From the NCBI RefSeq assembly GCF_009768885.1, contig NZ_WSQA01000019.1, positions 1 to 56,977 on the forward strand: a stretch of DNA of 56,977 bases, given 5' to 3'. The stretch comes from Sphingobacterium humi (lineage in GTDB: Bacteria; Bacteroidota; Bacteroidia; Sphingobacteriales; Sphingobacteriaceae). Position numbers and translations under genes: made by a program. Of this stretch, positions 35,317-44,123 are shown one piece after another; the first letter of the stretch is position 1, and each line of letters starts with the position of its first letter. The notes under the pieces are model-generated. The model saw nothing but the letters and a program-made list of their open reading frames with translations, did not search any database and was not told the origin of the DNA.

Positions 35317-36837
35317 ATGGGAATTACAGTAAACCGAAAACAGATATTTTTTAAGCCTAAAATGGATCGGGTGTTAGCCCGTAGGTTTGTCCTGTCCATA
35401 GATCGGTCTAAGAAAATTGTCGGCCGGGTATTGGCGATGTCTGCCGAGCAGAAGTCCAACCTGGTGACCCAAATCCTGAGGAACTATGCCCGCCGGCATC
35501 GCAGCATCTTACGGGTGCTGGATCGTAACTTTGATTACGTGGAACCTGTGTTGAAAGAACTCAAAATTGATAAGCAAAGCCTGACAGATGTGGATAAGCT
35601 GCTGATCGGGTCCTATTTTACTATGGAATATTCCATTGAAGCGGCGGCCTATTTTAACCCATCTATTATCTTGTCGCCCGATCAATCGCAAATTCACGAA
35701 GGGGAAAAAAGGATTATCATGAGCTTTAGAGCCGTAGGGGAAGGGCACCTCTCTTCGATTGTGTTCCGATCGGCCATTATCGACAAGGACCTCAATATCC
35801 ACCTGGATGAGGTCGGGGGATTATTGGATAAACCAAAACACATTAAAAACCATCGCTACAAAAGGGAGGAATTTTTGGAGAAACTGGTCGAGCTCCATAA
35901 GCCGGAGAATGGCATTATGGAAGTCATACAAAACAAGCTTACAGAAACTTTCACTTACGATGAGTTGCAGCGTTTTGTGCGCGAGATGATTGAAGACCAT
36001 GACCTGACCCATGATGATGAAATCCTGATGCAACAAATGCTGTGGATTGCCTCCTCACATTATGAAATTTCCTACTCCTTGGACACCTCTATATCGGAAC
36101 GGGTGATTTTCCCGATTAGTGATACCGAGAAAAACGGTATCGAGGACGCACGATTTGTACGCTATGTCAATGAAAAAGGGAAGGTTACTTACTACGCCAC
36201 CTATACGGCTTATGATGGCCATTCCATTCTTCCCAAACTGTTATCGACCAAGGATTTTGTCAACTTTAAGGTGCAGCCCATCAATGGGAAGATCGCCAAT
36301 AAAGGGGCGGCCCTGTTTCCGCGAAAAATCAACGGGAAATACGCGATGCTCTGCCGCATTGATGGAGAGAATAGCTACATCACCTTTTCGACTTCCCTCA
36401 CCAACTGGCATGAGGAGATTATTTTAGTGGCCGAGCCTGAATACCCATGGGAATATATTCAGGTTGGTAATTGCGGTTCACCCCTAGAAACGGAGGCCGG
36501 CTGGTTAGTGATTACCCATTCGGTGGGACCCATGCGCGAATATTCCCTAAGCGCTATTTTATTAGACTTAAACGACCCGACCAAGGTCATCGGAAAATTA
36601 ACTCGGCCCTTATTATTCGCCAATGAAGAAGAACGGAATGGCTACGTACCGAATGTTTTATATTCTTGTGGGCAGATGATTCATAATAACCAGCTTATCT
36701 TACCCTATGCTTATTCCGATCAGGAATCGACCTACGCAACGATTTGTTTAAACGAACTCTTAGCGGCATTGCAAGATGGCGAGCAAGAAATGCCACCCAG
36801 CAGCAACAGCAAAAAAGAACCAGCAAAAAACATTTAA
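35317..36837 (+). CDS. GH130-family glycoside phosphorylase/hydrolase
   Basis: The 506-residue protein has a helical N-terminal region (about 1-130) and a five-bladed beta-propeller with GH130 hallmarks: GIEDARFVRY, FPRKINGKYAMLCRIDG, YPWEYIQVGNCGSPLETEAGW, and ITHSVGPMREYSLSAILLDL. GH130 enzymes mostly phosphorolyse beta-mannosides, giving mannose 1-phosphate; some are hydrolases. No signal peptide is present, so it works in the cytoplasm, which fits phosphorolysis. Lineage within the family, and so linkage preference, cannot be judged from sequence reading alone. Divergent GT4 and six-hairpin genes form a conserved-looking locus with it. Confidence 0.9.
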   Translation: MGITVNRKQIFFKPKMDRVLARRFVLSIDRSKKIVGRVLAMSAEQKSNLVTQILRNYARRHRSILRVLDRNFDYVEPVLKELKIDKQSLTDVDKLLIGSYFTMEYSIEAAAYFNPSIILSPDQSQIHEGEKRIIMSFRAVGEGHLSSIVFRSAIIDKDLNIHLDEVGGLLDKPKHIKNHRYKREEFLEKLVELHKPENGIMEVIQNKLTETFTYDELQRFVREMIEDHDLTHDDEILMQQMLWIASSHYEISYSLDTSISERVIFPISDTEKNGIEDARFVRYVNEKGKVTYYATYTAYDGHSILPKLLSTKDFVNFKVQPINGKIANKGAALFPRKINGKYAMLCRIDGENSYITFSTSLTNWHEEIILVAEPEYPWEYIQVGNCGSPLETEAGWLVITHSVGPMREYSLSAILLDLNDPTKVIGKLTRPLLFANEEERNGYVPNVLYSCGQMIHNNQLILPYAYSDQESTYATICLNELLAALQDGEQEMPPSSNSKKEPAKNI

Positions 36838-36882
36838 TTGAGAATGGATGTTATAACCCCTATAAACTAAAATTACGATGCT

Positions 36883-37107
36883 ATGAAAAGAGAATTGTTA
36901 AGCAGCATGCGTCCATGGACGCTCTTCATGTTTGTTTTTTTATCCCTGCAATCTTTTGCACAAGAAAAGGGACTAGACATTAATGTGGATATTGATAAGG
37001 GTGATGACGGAAATCTATTTGCCAAACCTTGGGTATGGGTAGTAGGAGGCGCCGTATTTATTTTATTACTGGTCGCCTTATTAAGAGGTGGCGGCGCAAA
37101 GAAATAA
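36883..37107 (+). CDS. Small membrane protein of unknown function
   Basis: The 74-residue protein has a cleavable signal or first helix (about 10-28, TLFMFVFLSLQSFAQ). A short acidic periplasmic stretch (DINVDIDKGDDG) and a second hydrophobic helix (VWVVGGAVFILLLVALL) follow, ending in a basic tail GGGAKK. No known family is recognised. It starts 45 bases after the GH130 stop, so it may share the transcript. The acidic loop could bind cations, but no function can be assigned. Confidence 0.65.
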   Translation: MKRELLSSMRPWTLFMFVFLSLQSFAQEKGLDINVDIDKGDDGNLFAKPWVWVVGGAVFILLLVALLRGGGAKK

Positions 37108-37217
37108 TTAAAATAAGCAGCGAGGTAGCCTGGGGAAAGAGCACAGCAAAATGTCGTTCTTTTCTTGGGCTATGTTAGTAAACTGCGGCCCGCCTTATAT
37201 TGCGTGCCGGCAAGTAT

Positions 37218-37549
37218 TGTCATCCTGAGCGGATTCGAAGGTCTGGTACGTCAATACATTCAAGCATAACTAATACGTTTATTAAAAATGTATTGTAAAA
37301 ACATGTCATTACTAGCTGTGTCCAACCACGAACGACAAGTACGACAGTGTGTTCAAGCATTCTTAATGTACTTAATTAACTGTTATTGATGTGATGATAT
37401 CAAAATGTGATTAACAATTTTCATCTACTGATGTCAAACACTTTGACGAAGCTATCAAAGACATATTGCTGTAAGACACTACTATTAAGAGCGATATGCA
37501 TGATTGATTGCACTGACGTAGCAGTCCTTCGAATCCGCTCACGATAACA
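37218..37549. mobile_element. MITE-like element with ~50-base imperfect inverted repeats
   Basis: The left end (37218-37267) and the reverse complement of the right end (37549-37500) match over about 50 bases with roughly 8 mismatches, including a perfect 16-base block (TGAGCGGATTCGAAGG at 37226-37241; complement at 37526-37541). The ~332-base interior is AT-rich and has no ORF. This is the design of a miniature inverted-repeat transposable element or a large intergenic stem-loop repeat. It sits in a 676-base gene-free gap (37108-37783) in which I see nothing else. Confidence 0.6.
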
Positions 37550-37783
37550 GCACCATGAGAACTCTAACCATACTTCAAAAAATCACCACCCTTCTAAACC
37601 CCTTTCTCACCCCTATCACTACCCATTGAAAAGTGTTGAACAAGGGAAGTGCAAAAGCACAACAAAATGTCTACAAGAGTTCACCGCCGAACTACATTAT
37701 TGTCCTTTTCACTAGTATACTCTCTCTTTCCACTATCGTAAACTAAATTCTATTTATTAAATTTGGCCATAAATCGCTATCAA

Positions 37784-38677
37784 ATGAAAGTTCCGGAGTT
37801 ATACAATCGGCAAACCAAGAAAATAGAACTGGAGAACACTTACAAGGTGAATGGGTTGGCCTTTTTGTACAAAAACACCTTAGGCAGGGCATTGACCAAA
37901 TCGTTGTTGAATAAAAGCATGGTATCGAAAGCCTATGCGCGTTACGTGAAGTCGCCAAAAAGCTTAGGGCAGATTCCAAAATTTATCGACCATTATCAAA
38001 TCAATACCGAGGAGGTGAAGGAGCCTATCCATTCCTTTAAATGCTTTAATGATTTCTTTATCCGCGAGCTGAAGGAAAATGCACGCCCGATTGATAACGA
38101 GCCGTCGCATTTGATATCACCTGCTGATTCCAGGTTAATGATCTTCGATCTATCGGAGGCCAGCAATATTCCGGTAAAGGGCTATTGGTATAGCTTGGAA
38201 AGTTTATTGAAGGATGAAGCCTTGGCTGCCGAATATGCCGATGGCTGGTGTTTTGTGTATCGTTTGGCGCCGAACGATTACCACCGCTATAGCTATATCG
38301 ATAAAGGTACACAGGATGGTGTTCGTCGCATAAAAGGGGTGTTGCACTCGGTGCATCCTTTGGCTTTGGCCGAAACGCGTGCTTTGATTGCGAAGAACTA
38401 CCGGGAACTGACCATATTGCATACCGAAAACTTTGGTGATGTATTGCACTTGGAAGTTGGTGCATTGCTGGTGGGTAAGATCATCCAAGGTCACGATGGC
38501 CCCTATAGCTTTGAAAGAGGCGAGGAGAAGGGTTATTTCGAATATGGCGGATCAACTGTAGTACAGATCTTTAAAAAGGACAGCATTCAGCCCGATGCAG
38601 ATATTTTGGCCTATTCCCAAAAAAGAATAGAAACCCTGGTGCAGCTAGGGGAAAAGGTGGGGCTAAAAGCAAACTAA
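37784..38677 (+). CDS. psd: Phosphatidylserine decarboxylase proenzyme
   Basis: The 297-residue proenzyme uses ATG 37784; a TTG at 37763 would add 7 residues. It contains FNDFFIRELKENARPI, SPADSRLM, YHRYSYI (with the conserved His) and FEYGGSTVVQIF. In GGST the Ser becomes the pyruvoyl group on self-cleavage, giving a large beta chain and a small alpha chain of about 40 residues. It converts phosphatidylserine to phosphatidylethanolamine at the inner membrane. It seems monocistronic, bounded by the MITE-like element and a strong terminator. The closely related archaetidylserine decarboxylases are a less likely alternative. Confidence 0.88.
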   Translation: MKVPELYNRQTKKIELENTYKVNGLAFLYKNTLGRALTKSLLNKSMVSKAYARYVKSPKSLGQIPKFIDHYQINTEEVKEPIHSFKCFNDFFIRELKENARPIDNEPSHLISPADSRLMIFDLSEASNIPVKGYWYSLESLLKDEALAAEYADGWCFVYRLAPNDYHRYSYIDKGTQDGVRRIKGVLHSVHPLALAETRALIAKNYRELTILHTENFGDVLHLEVGALLVGKIIQGHDGPYSFERGEEKGYFEYGGSTVVQIFKKDSIQPDADILAYSQKRIETLVQLGEKVGLKAN

Positions 38678-38679
38678 CA

Positions 38680-38712
38680 AAAAAGTACTTGACCGCGGTC
38701 AAGTACTTTTTG
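38680..38712. terminator. Perfect 32-base palindrome acting as bidirectional terminator
   Basis: A run of A, then GTACTTGACC and GGTCAAGTAC, then a run of T, form a perfect stem centred on CCGCGG (38680-38711). It sits between the converging psd and DUF4256 genes, with T tracts on both strands. It works as a factor-independent terminator either way. Confidence 0.9.
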
Positions 38713-39273
38713 TTATACTGTTAATAACACTCGGAAACCGCGTGCGGCGTAATAGGATTCAGCACCATTATGGTAGGTAAACACACGGTTATAACGTCGG
38801 TCACCAAACAGAGCTCCCCCTAAGGTGCGAACGGCATCTGGCGTTTTTAGCCAGGACGAAGTCTTCAAGTCATATTTCCCGGTTTCCTGTAGCTGTTGGT
38901 ATTGGGCTTCATCCAACAGGCTTGCGCCCATGGCCTCAGCCACGGCTACTGCACTATTCTTGGGCTTGTGTTCTTTTCTGGAGGCTAAGGCTTCAGCATC
39001 ATAACATAAGCTACGGCGGCCTTTAGGGCTTTCCGCAGCACAATCTACAAAGCCATATTCATCCGTTTCTTTATTGTAAAATAAAACATCTGGTTCCCCT
39101 TCGGTTTGCTCCATTTCCATTAAGGAGGCCAGTTTGTCGGGATGTGCTTCAAGTTTGGCTTGTACTGCAGTCCATTGCAGGTCAGGATGTCGTTCTATAT
39201 GTTTTTCAAAACGCTTTTGCAGGACTTCCAATAGGCCGGCGCATTGTTCAATTGAGAGTTTTTTCTTTTTCAT
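38713..39273 (-). CDS. DUF4256 family protein
   Basis: The 186-residue soluble protein matches what I know of the DUF4256 family: EQCAGLLEVLQKRFEKHIERH near the start, GEPDVLFYNKETDEYGFVDCAAESPKGRRSLCYD in the middle, and LGGALFGDRRYNRVFTYHNGAESYYAARGFR at the end. No function is established for this family. It has no signal peptide, seems monocistronic, and shares the terminator at 38680 with psd. Confidence 0.88.
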   Translation of the reverse strand: MKKKKLSIEQCAGLLEVLQKRFEKHIERHPDLQWTAVQAKLEAHPDKLASLMEMEQTEGEPDVLFYNKETDEYGFVDCAAESPKGRRSLCYDAEALASRKEHKPKNSAVAVAEAMGASLLDEAQYQQLQETGKYDLKTSSWLKTPDAVRTLGGALFGDRRYNRVFTYHNGAESYYAARGFRVLLTV

Positions 39274-39365
39274 AGTTGTTTATCAAGTATTGGGGTAAAC
39301 AATACCCATGCAAATTAGTTTTAATCTGCCATAAATAGAACAAGGGGATTCAGATTTTCCTAGGT

Positions 39366-39923
39366 TCAGGTATGTTTGGGGATCCATTTTCGGATATCCA
39401 TCATCAGCTTGGAGTTTAAGACATAGTTTTTCAACAAAGAAACCCGATAGCAGGTGCGCAATTTGAAATTGGCAATTAGCGCATTATAACCCCGAGGTGG
39501 TTGAGCGGCGATATGCAAAGCCGATTTAAAGGTTTCAAAATTATAACTTTCCTTGAGGTACGTTTCTTCCTGCATCAAAAGGTGGAAGGCCAAGGACAAA
39601 AAGGCCGGGTTCCTATGGGGCAGATCTTCGAAATATTTATAATAAGCGCGTTGGAAGTCCTCTTCCCTGAGGCATTCATGCGTAGATAGTTGGTTTTGAA
39701 TAAAATTAATATAGCGTTCTTGTAGTTTGCAATAGGTTATTTTCTGTTTCTTATCGAGGTTTCGGCCTAAAAAAGACATCAGAAAGATGACAGAACAGAT
39801 GCAAAGGCCATAGAGGAGCACCCCTTGCAAAATATACACCAGGATATTCGTTTGTAATAGACGAATGCAGGCTTCTGACAAAACCTGAATGGTGCCTAAA
39901 GGAATAGCATACAGAAATTCCAT
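39366..39923 (-). CDS. Hypothetical protein with N-terminal transmembrane helix
   Basis: The 185-residue protein has one or two N-terminal hydrophobic stretches (about 1-20 weak, about 27-50 strong: LVYILQGVLLYGLCICSVIFLMSFLG), then a helical cytoplasmic domain with many charged and aromatic residues (YCKLQERYINFIQNQLSTHECLREEDFQRAYYKYFEDLPHRN). I recognise no family. It is possibly a membrane-tethered regulator or a two-component accessory. It stands alone, with long gaps on both sides. Confidence 0.6.
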   Translation of the reverse strand: MEFLYAIPLGTIQVLSEACIRLLQTNILVYILQGVLLYGLCICSVIFLMSFLGRNLDKKQKITYCKLQERYINFIQNQLSTHECLREEDFQRAYYKYFEDLPHRNPAFLSLAFHLLMQEETYLKESYNFETFKSALHIAAQPPRGYNALIANFKLRTCYRVSLLKNYVLNSKLMMDIRKWIPKHT

Positions 39924-40363
39924 AGTGCTTCGATTTTACTAATAGTATAGTACCAAATACAATAACAGGTGCAACCAGCTTTGGGGGCCTGACAACAAGA
40001 GCTATCATACAATTGTGTGAGCGGAACTAGGTTCCAAGGTCGATTTATTTAGTGTGATTTATTCGACTAACCAAATATAAACAATATTGTCTAAAGTTTA
40101 ATAATTTAACCATCGGACAATTGGCGGACAAATTTTATGCCTTAATTCCATATTTGCCTATTTTGGTGAACAAAAAGGGACAAAGCGTGCAAAAATATTG
40201 TTTTATTGTTCGTGTAAATTAAATTGATAATTTTCTATATTGCAGATAATGAGCTTTTTATGCCATTTGTATACCCTTATGTTGTTTAAATCCTATAGAT
40301 TATTGTATCTTCGATTTAAATCACACGAAATCTTGTAAAGAGATACTATTATTTTAATAACTG
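39924..40363. other. AT-rich intergenic region between divergent genes
   Basis: These 440 bases hold the promoters for the minus-strand hypothetical gene and the plus-strand TPR/LuxR gene. The sequence is strongly AT-rich with a GGACAATTGGCGGACAAA direct-repeat-like element near 40116-40134. No ORF, tRNA or clear TAnnTTTG box is seen. Confidence 0.4.
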
Positions 40364-42095
40364 ATGTTTAAACAATTATCTGTTTATGCTTTCCTTCTAT
40401 TGCTATTTGGGGTAGTTATACCTGGCTATGCACAGCACCGAAAAAGTAAAACGAACGGCTCTGTAAGTAATTTTATTGAGCGGGAAGGGAATTATAAAGC
40501 AGATACCTTGGCTTTAAAGGAGTTTTTGACCCCTTTGCGTCAACAGGTGCTGAAAGCTTCGCCAAAAATGCAATCCTTGGTATATTATGCTTTGATGGGC
40601 AGGGGGATAGCACGGCGATTTAATAGTTTGAACCCGTATAGTGAGCGTTATTTTCAGTTAGCGCTCGTTAAAGCCCGCGAAACCGAAGACCCCGGCCTTA
40701 TTGCTTTGGGCTCAGTTGGAGTTCGCAAAGTATTACTATCAATTTGTGCAGTTAGAGAAATCCTTGCCCTATTTTATGGCGGCCTCGTTTAAAATCGGGG
40801 AAATTTCGCCTTCGACTTTGCTCACCCCTGATGATTCTTACCGTGCCCTAGGCTATTTTTTTGGTACCATTGGCGAGTATCAAGATGCGGTGGCTTATTT
40901 AAAAAAGGCCCTGCATTACAGTGCTGCAGGCAGCAATAAACGAGCGACCTTGTTGGATAATTTAGGACTGTATTATTTGCAGGCACGAGATACGGCCATT
41001 GCTTATGGCTATTTGAAGGAGGCCGAAACGCTTGCGGAAGCCCAAAAAGACGAGCTTCGTTTGGCTAAAGTGAAAGGGAATTTAGGTCAGATTGCGCTAG
41101 GAAAAGGCCTGTTGGATTCCGCCATGGCTTACGTGGAGGAGGATATTCGGTTGAGCCAATTGGTAAATGATGGGGCAAATGTTTGTTTTGCCGGTGTTCT
41201 AAAAGCGAAAATTTATGCTGCGCAACAGAATTGGCCAGCCTTGCAAAAGACCCTGGAATGGCTAAGGAGTATCTTACCGACGATTCGCTATAAAACCGAG
41301 GTGTGGATAGAAACAGAAAAGCTAAAAGTACTCCTGGCTGCACAATTGGGCGATAAGTACATGGAATTGGATGCTAGACGGAGCTTATCCATTTTGCAAG
41401 ATAGCATTGATTTTGGTGAAAACTTCCATGCCATACAACGTACTAAAATTCAGGTGGCGAAGGAACGTTTTCTAAACGAAAGAAAAATCAGTAGTCTTAA
41501 AATGGATCAGCAGAAGACGTTGCGGATCATGTTTATCATCATTATCTGTCTTTTGCTGGTGATTTCCTGTATTGCCTATATCGATTCAAGGCGGAAGCAA
41601 CGTATCCGTTATAGTCGCTACGAACGCAAGGTGCTGGCTTTCCGTATGGAAAAATTGCTGCTCGATCAGAAATTGGAACGCACTAACCGAACCATGGACA
41701 GTTATTTGAAATACCTCGAGGAGAAGAATAGACAGATTGAAGGCTTGCAAACGGAAATAAAACGGATAAACCTTTCTAAATCGGCTTATATTGAAGAGAA
41801 AAATGGAAAGCTGAGGCAGGTTTTGTATTCGCATGTGATGACAGATGAGCATTGGAGGAAGTTTAAGCAGCTGTTTGAAGAGAAATTTCCTTCTTATTAC
41901 GGTCAGATGCGCCGCGATTTCTCGGACCTCAGTGAGAAAAGTATTCGCTTTATTGTTCTTCAGAAACTGGGATTAAGCTCGCATGAAACGGCGAATGTGC
42001 TGGGGGTTTCCTTGGAAGCCGTCAAGAAATATAACCAACGACTGCGAAAACGCTTTGGCGAAGAATATGAAACCGTCATGGAATTAATTTCATAG
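40364..42095 (+). pseudogene. TPR/LuxR-type regulator broken by a +1 frameshift
   Basis: Two overlapping ORFs make one gene. The first (40364-40792) has a signal/leader region and the start of a TPR array. The second carries the rest: TPR repeats, a transmembrane helix (about 41527-41580), a coiled-coil stretch and a C-terminal LuxR-type helix-turn-helix (IRFIVLQKLGLSSHETANVLGVSLEAVKKYNQRLRKRF). The frames join at a GGG run (40708-40710). Removing one G restores DPGLIALAQLEFAKYYYQF, a natural TPR continuation. The intact protein (~575 residues) would be a membrane-bound regulator with periplasmic TPR and cytoplasmic DNA-binding domains, a common Bacteroidota type. Sequencing error, phase variation and true loss are all possible. 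Confidence 0.8.
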
Positions 42096-42128
42096 ATTTT
42101 ATTGTAAATTGCAATAAAGAAATATCAA

Positions 42129-42590
42129 ATGAAGGTTTTCTATAGTTTATTACTTGTTTTGGGCCTGACTGTAGGGCAGGCACATGCCCAAAGGAATCAA
42201 AATAACGGTTGGATTTTTGGCCCTAGCTTGGGCTATCAGTACCAAAGTGGAAGTTTCCTCAAGGCTTCCGGTTGGGGGCTGTTTGCAACCAACCCTTCCC
42301 AATTCTTAAAAATCGATGCTGGCGCTAATTTTACCTGGATGATGGATAAAACCACCGTTATCCCCGAACTTGGCCTGACCTATTACCTGAATAATGTGGC
42401 AATTTGGCCATTTATTAAGGGTGAGATAACCCCTTATACAGCAACTGCTAAAGCTGGAGTAGGGCTGTTCAATCTCTTGGAATTCGCCGCGGGTTATGGT
42501 TTCGATATCAACACAAAAAAGGATTTTAAACCTATTGATGGCTTTACTTTTTCCGTAGGGGTGAATATTCCGCTGAAATTCCATTTGTAG
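42129..42590 (+). CDS. Small outer-membrane beta-barrel-like protein
   Basis: The 153-residue protein has a signal peptide (MKVFYSLLLVLGLTVGQAHAQ), then a Gly-rich run of short amphipathic strands (GPSLGYQYQSGSF, AGANFTWMM, LGLTYYLNNVAIWPFIKGE, AGVGLFNLLEFAAGYGF) ending FSVGVNIPLKFHL. The pattern suggests an 8-strand barrel of the outer-membrane-beta-barrel superfamily. It starts 33 bases after the regulator gene and could be its target or operon partner. No specific role is known. Confidence 0.7.
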   Translation: MKVFYSLLLVLGLTVGQAHAQRNQNNGWIFGPSLGYQYQSGSFLKASGWGLFATNPSQFLKIDAGANFTWMMDKTTVIPELGLTYYLNNVAIWPFIKGEITPYTATAKAGVGLFNLLEFAAGYGFDINTKKDFKPIDGFTFSVGVNIPLKFHL

Positions 42591-42603
42591 GGAAGGGTAG
42601 TGC

Positions 42604-42945
42604 TTATGCTAACCAGGACTTAAAGGCTTGCACCCTTTCTCGGCTGACGATGGCATCGCTGGCGGGGTTGTGGTTAAAAATAATCCGTAGCCTTGAATTG
42701 GAGTGGATGGCAATGCTTTTTATGCCACGATGCTGCACAATATAGCCTCTGTTTATCCGGAAGAATAATTCAGGATCTAATTGTTTTTCCAATTGATCTA
42801 ACGTATAATCTATTAAATAATTTTCTCCTGATTTTCCATAGCAATAGGTGCCTTTGTTGGCAGCATAAAAGCTCTCTATTTCTTCAATGCTGATTAGTTT
42901 TAACTGTTGACCTACTTTAAAGGTAAATCGGGTACTTCCACCCAA
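42604..42945 (-). pseudogene. LytTR DNA-binding domain remnant lacking a receiver domain
   Basis: About 113 residues contain a LytTR domain: VGQQLKLISIEEIESFYAANKG, the ENYLIDYTLDQLEKQL stretch, then FFRINRGYIVQHRGIKSI and SRERVQAFKSWL. Normal LytTR response regulators have ~120 receiver residues before this; here the frame runs straight out of the truncated TonB-receptor gene, separated only by one in-frame TAG (42952-42954). The only possible starts are non-ATG (TTG at 42945). This looks like the 3' end of a response-regulator gene left by a deletion. Confidence 0.65.
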
Positions 42946-42951
42946 GTCAAA

Positions 42952-43986
42952 CTACCATCCAGCCGGAAGATAATAGCTGATATTGCTATTGAGATATATA
43001 TTATTCTCGTGGATACTGGTTTTGACGGATTGATCATAAGCTATGGCATAATCTTCAAAAGCAAAGCGTTCATCGCTGTATGCGGCATATAGATTGAAGA
43101 AATGCTTGTCGCTTTTAGTTCGATAAATGGCTTCGGCATTGGTTTGTTGATAAGGTTTTTCCCAAACGATGTCCTGTGGGATGATCTTTAAATAGGGCCC
43201 CAGATTGCTGTAGGTTCCATTGATACTGAGTGAGCTGTTTTTCCAGGTTTGGCTGTTGCTGAGACCAAGGCCAATGGAAGAAAAGGATAAGTCGGTTTTG
43301 GGTTCAGCGAGTTTCACATCCGTGCTAAGGTTTAATATACTGGATAGAGCATTGCCAAATTCTGCTGAATAGCCTCCTGTAGAAAAATTGGTGCCCTTAA
43401 AAAGGAAGGGCGAAAAACGACCCCTTACAGGCACTCCATTGGCCGATGCCGTGTAGGGTTGGGCAACCCGAAATCCATTAATATAGGTTTGGGTTTCCCA
43501 AGGATCTCCTCCGCGAACCATCAATCGTCCGTTTTCACCAGCAATCTGAGCACCGGGAAGCTTTTCTAATGCTGCGATAATATTGCCCATACTTCCAGCA
43601 GTAGTCACAATATCTAAAGGAGATATGGCTGCATTTGCTTGTTGACCTACTTTGAACTGTCCGGCACGAATAAGCACTTCTTCAATAGCCTGCTGATCTG
43701 CTTGAAGGATAATGGTTAGATAGATGGAGTCTTTAAGATCGATGGATGCTTTTTGGGGTTGAAGGCCAACGGCGCTAATGAGTAAGGTTTGAGGCCCCTT
43801 AAGGGCACTGTTAAAATGGAAAAATCCTAAACTATCGCTACTGGCACCGTCATAACTACCCGAAATAAAAATATTGGCAGCGCTTAATGGTTTTTTGTTT
43901 TTCTGAAGGATTCGTCCAGAAATGAGGGCCTGTTGACTGCTGGCAACATATGGAAACAAGAGAAAAATAAGAAGGATAAAACGCAT
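42952..43986 (-). pseudogene. TonB-dependent receptor, 3'-truncated (deletion)
   Basis: The 344 residues have a signal peptide (about 1-18), a carboxypeptidase-like regulatory domain (ISGRILQKNKKPLSAANIFISG), the plug (VTTAGSMGNIIAALEKLPGAQIAGENGRLMVRGGDPWETQTYINGF) and only the first few barrel strands. It ends SYYLPAGW and stop. Full receptors of this type are about 700-800 residues. The 3' part is missing and the sequence goes directly, in frame apart from the TAG, into a LytTR gene remnant. So a deletion removed the barrel end plus the intervening sequence and the receiver domain. Confidence 0.8.
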
Positions 43987-44123
43987 GGATTGTTTTTTTG
44001 AGGAATTTAGGAACAGCTTACTCGGTTTGAAATTATTTGTAGACCAATTGACGAATAAGGGAGATAGATTGGGTAAATCGGTTAGGGAAGGTTTTTGTAC
44101 ATTTGCCTATCAATACCTGAAAC

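Noticed and set aside
36744..36983. 79-codon plus-strand ORF overlapping the GH130 end
   Set aside because: It lies in another frame across the end of the GH130 gene and the start of the small membrane protein gene, with low-complexity Gln/Arg content; both real genes explain the sequence.
38058..38465. 135-codon minus-strand ORF
   Set aside because: It is antisense to the decarboxylase, whose motifs are unmistakable.
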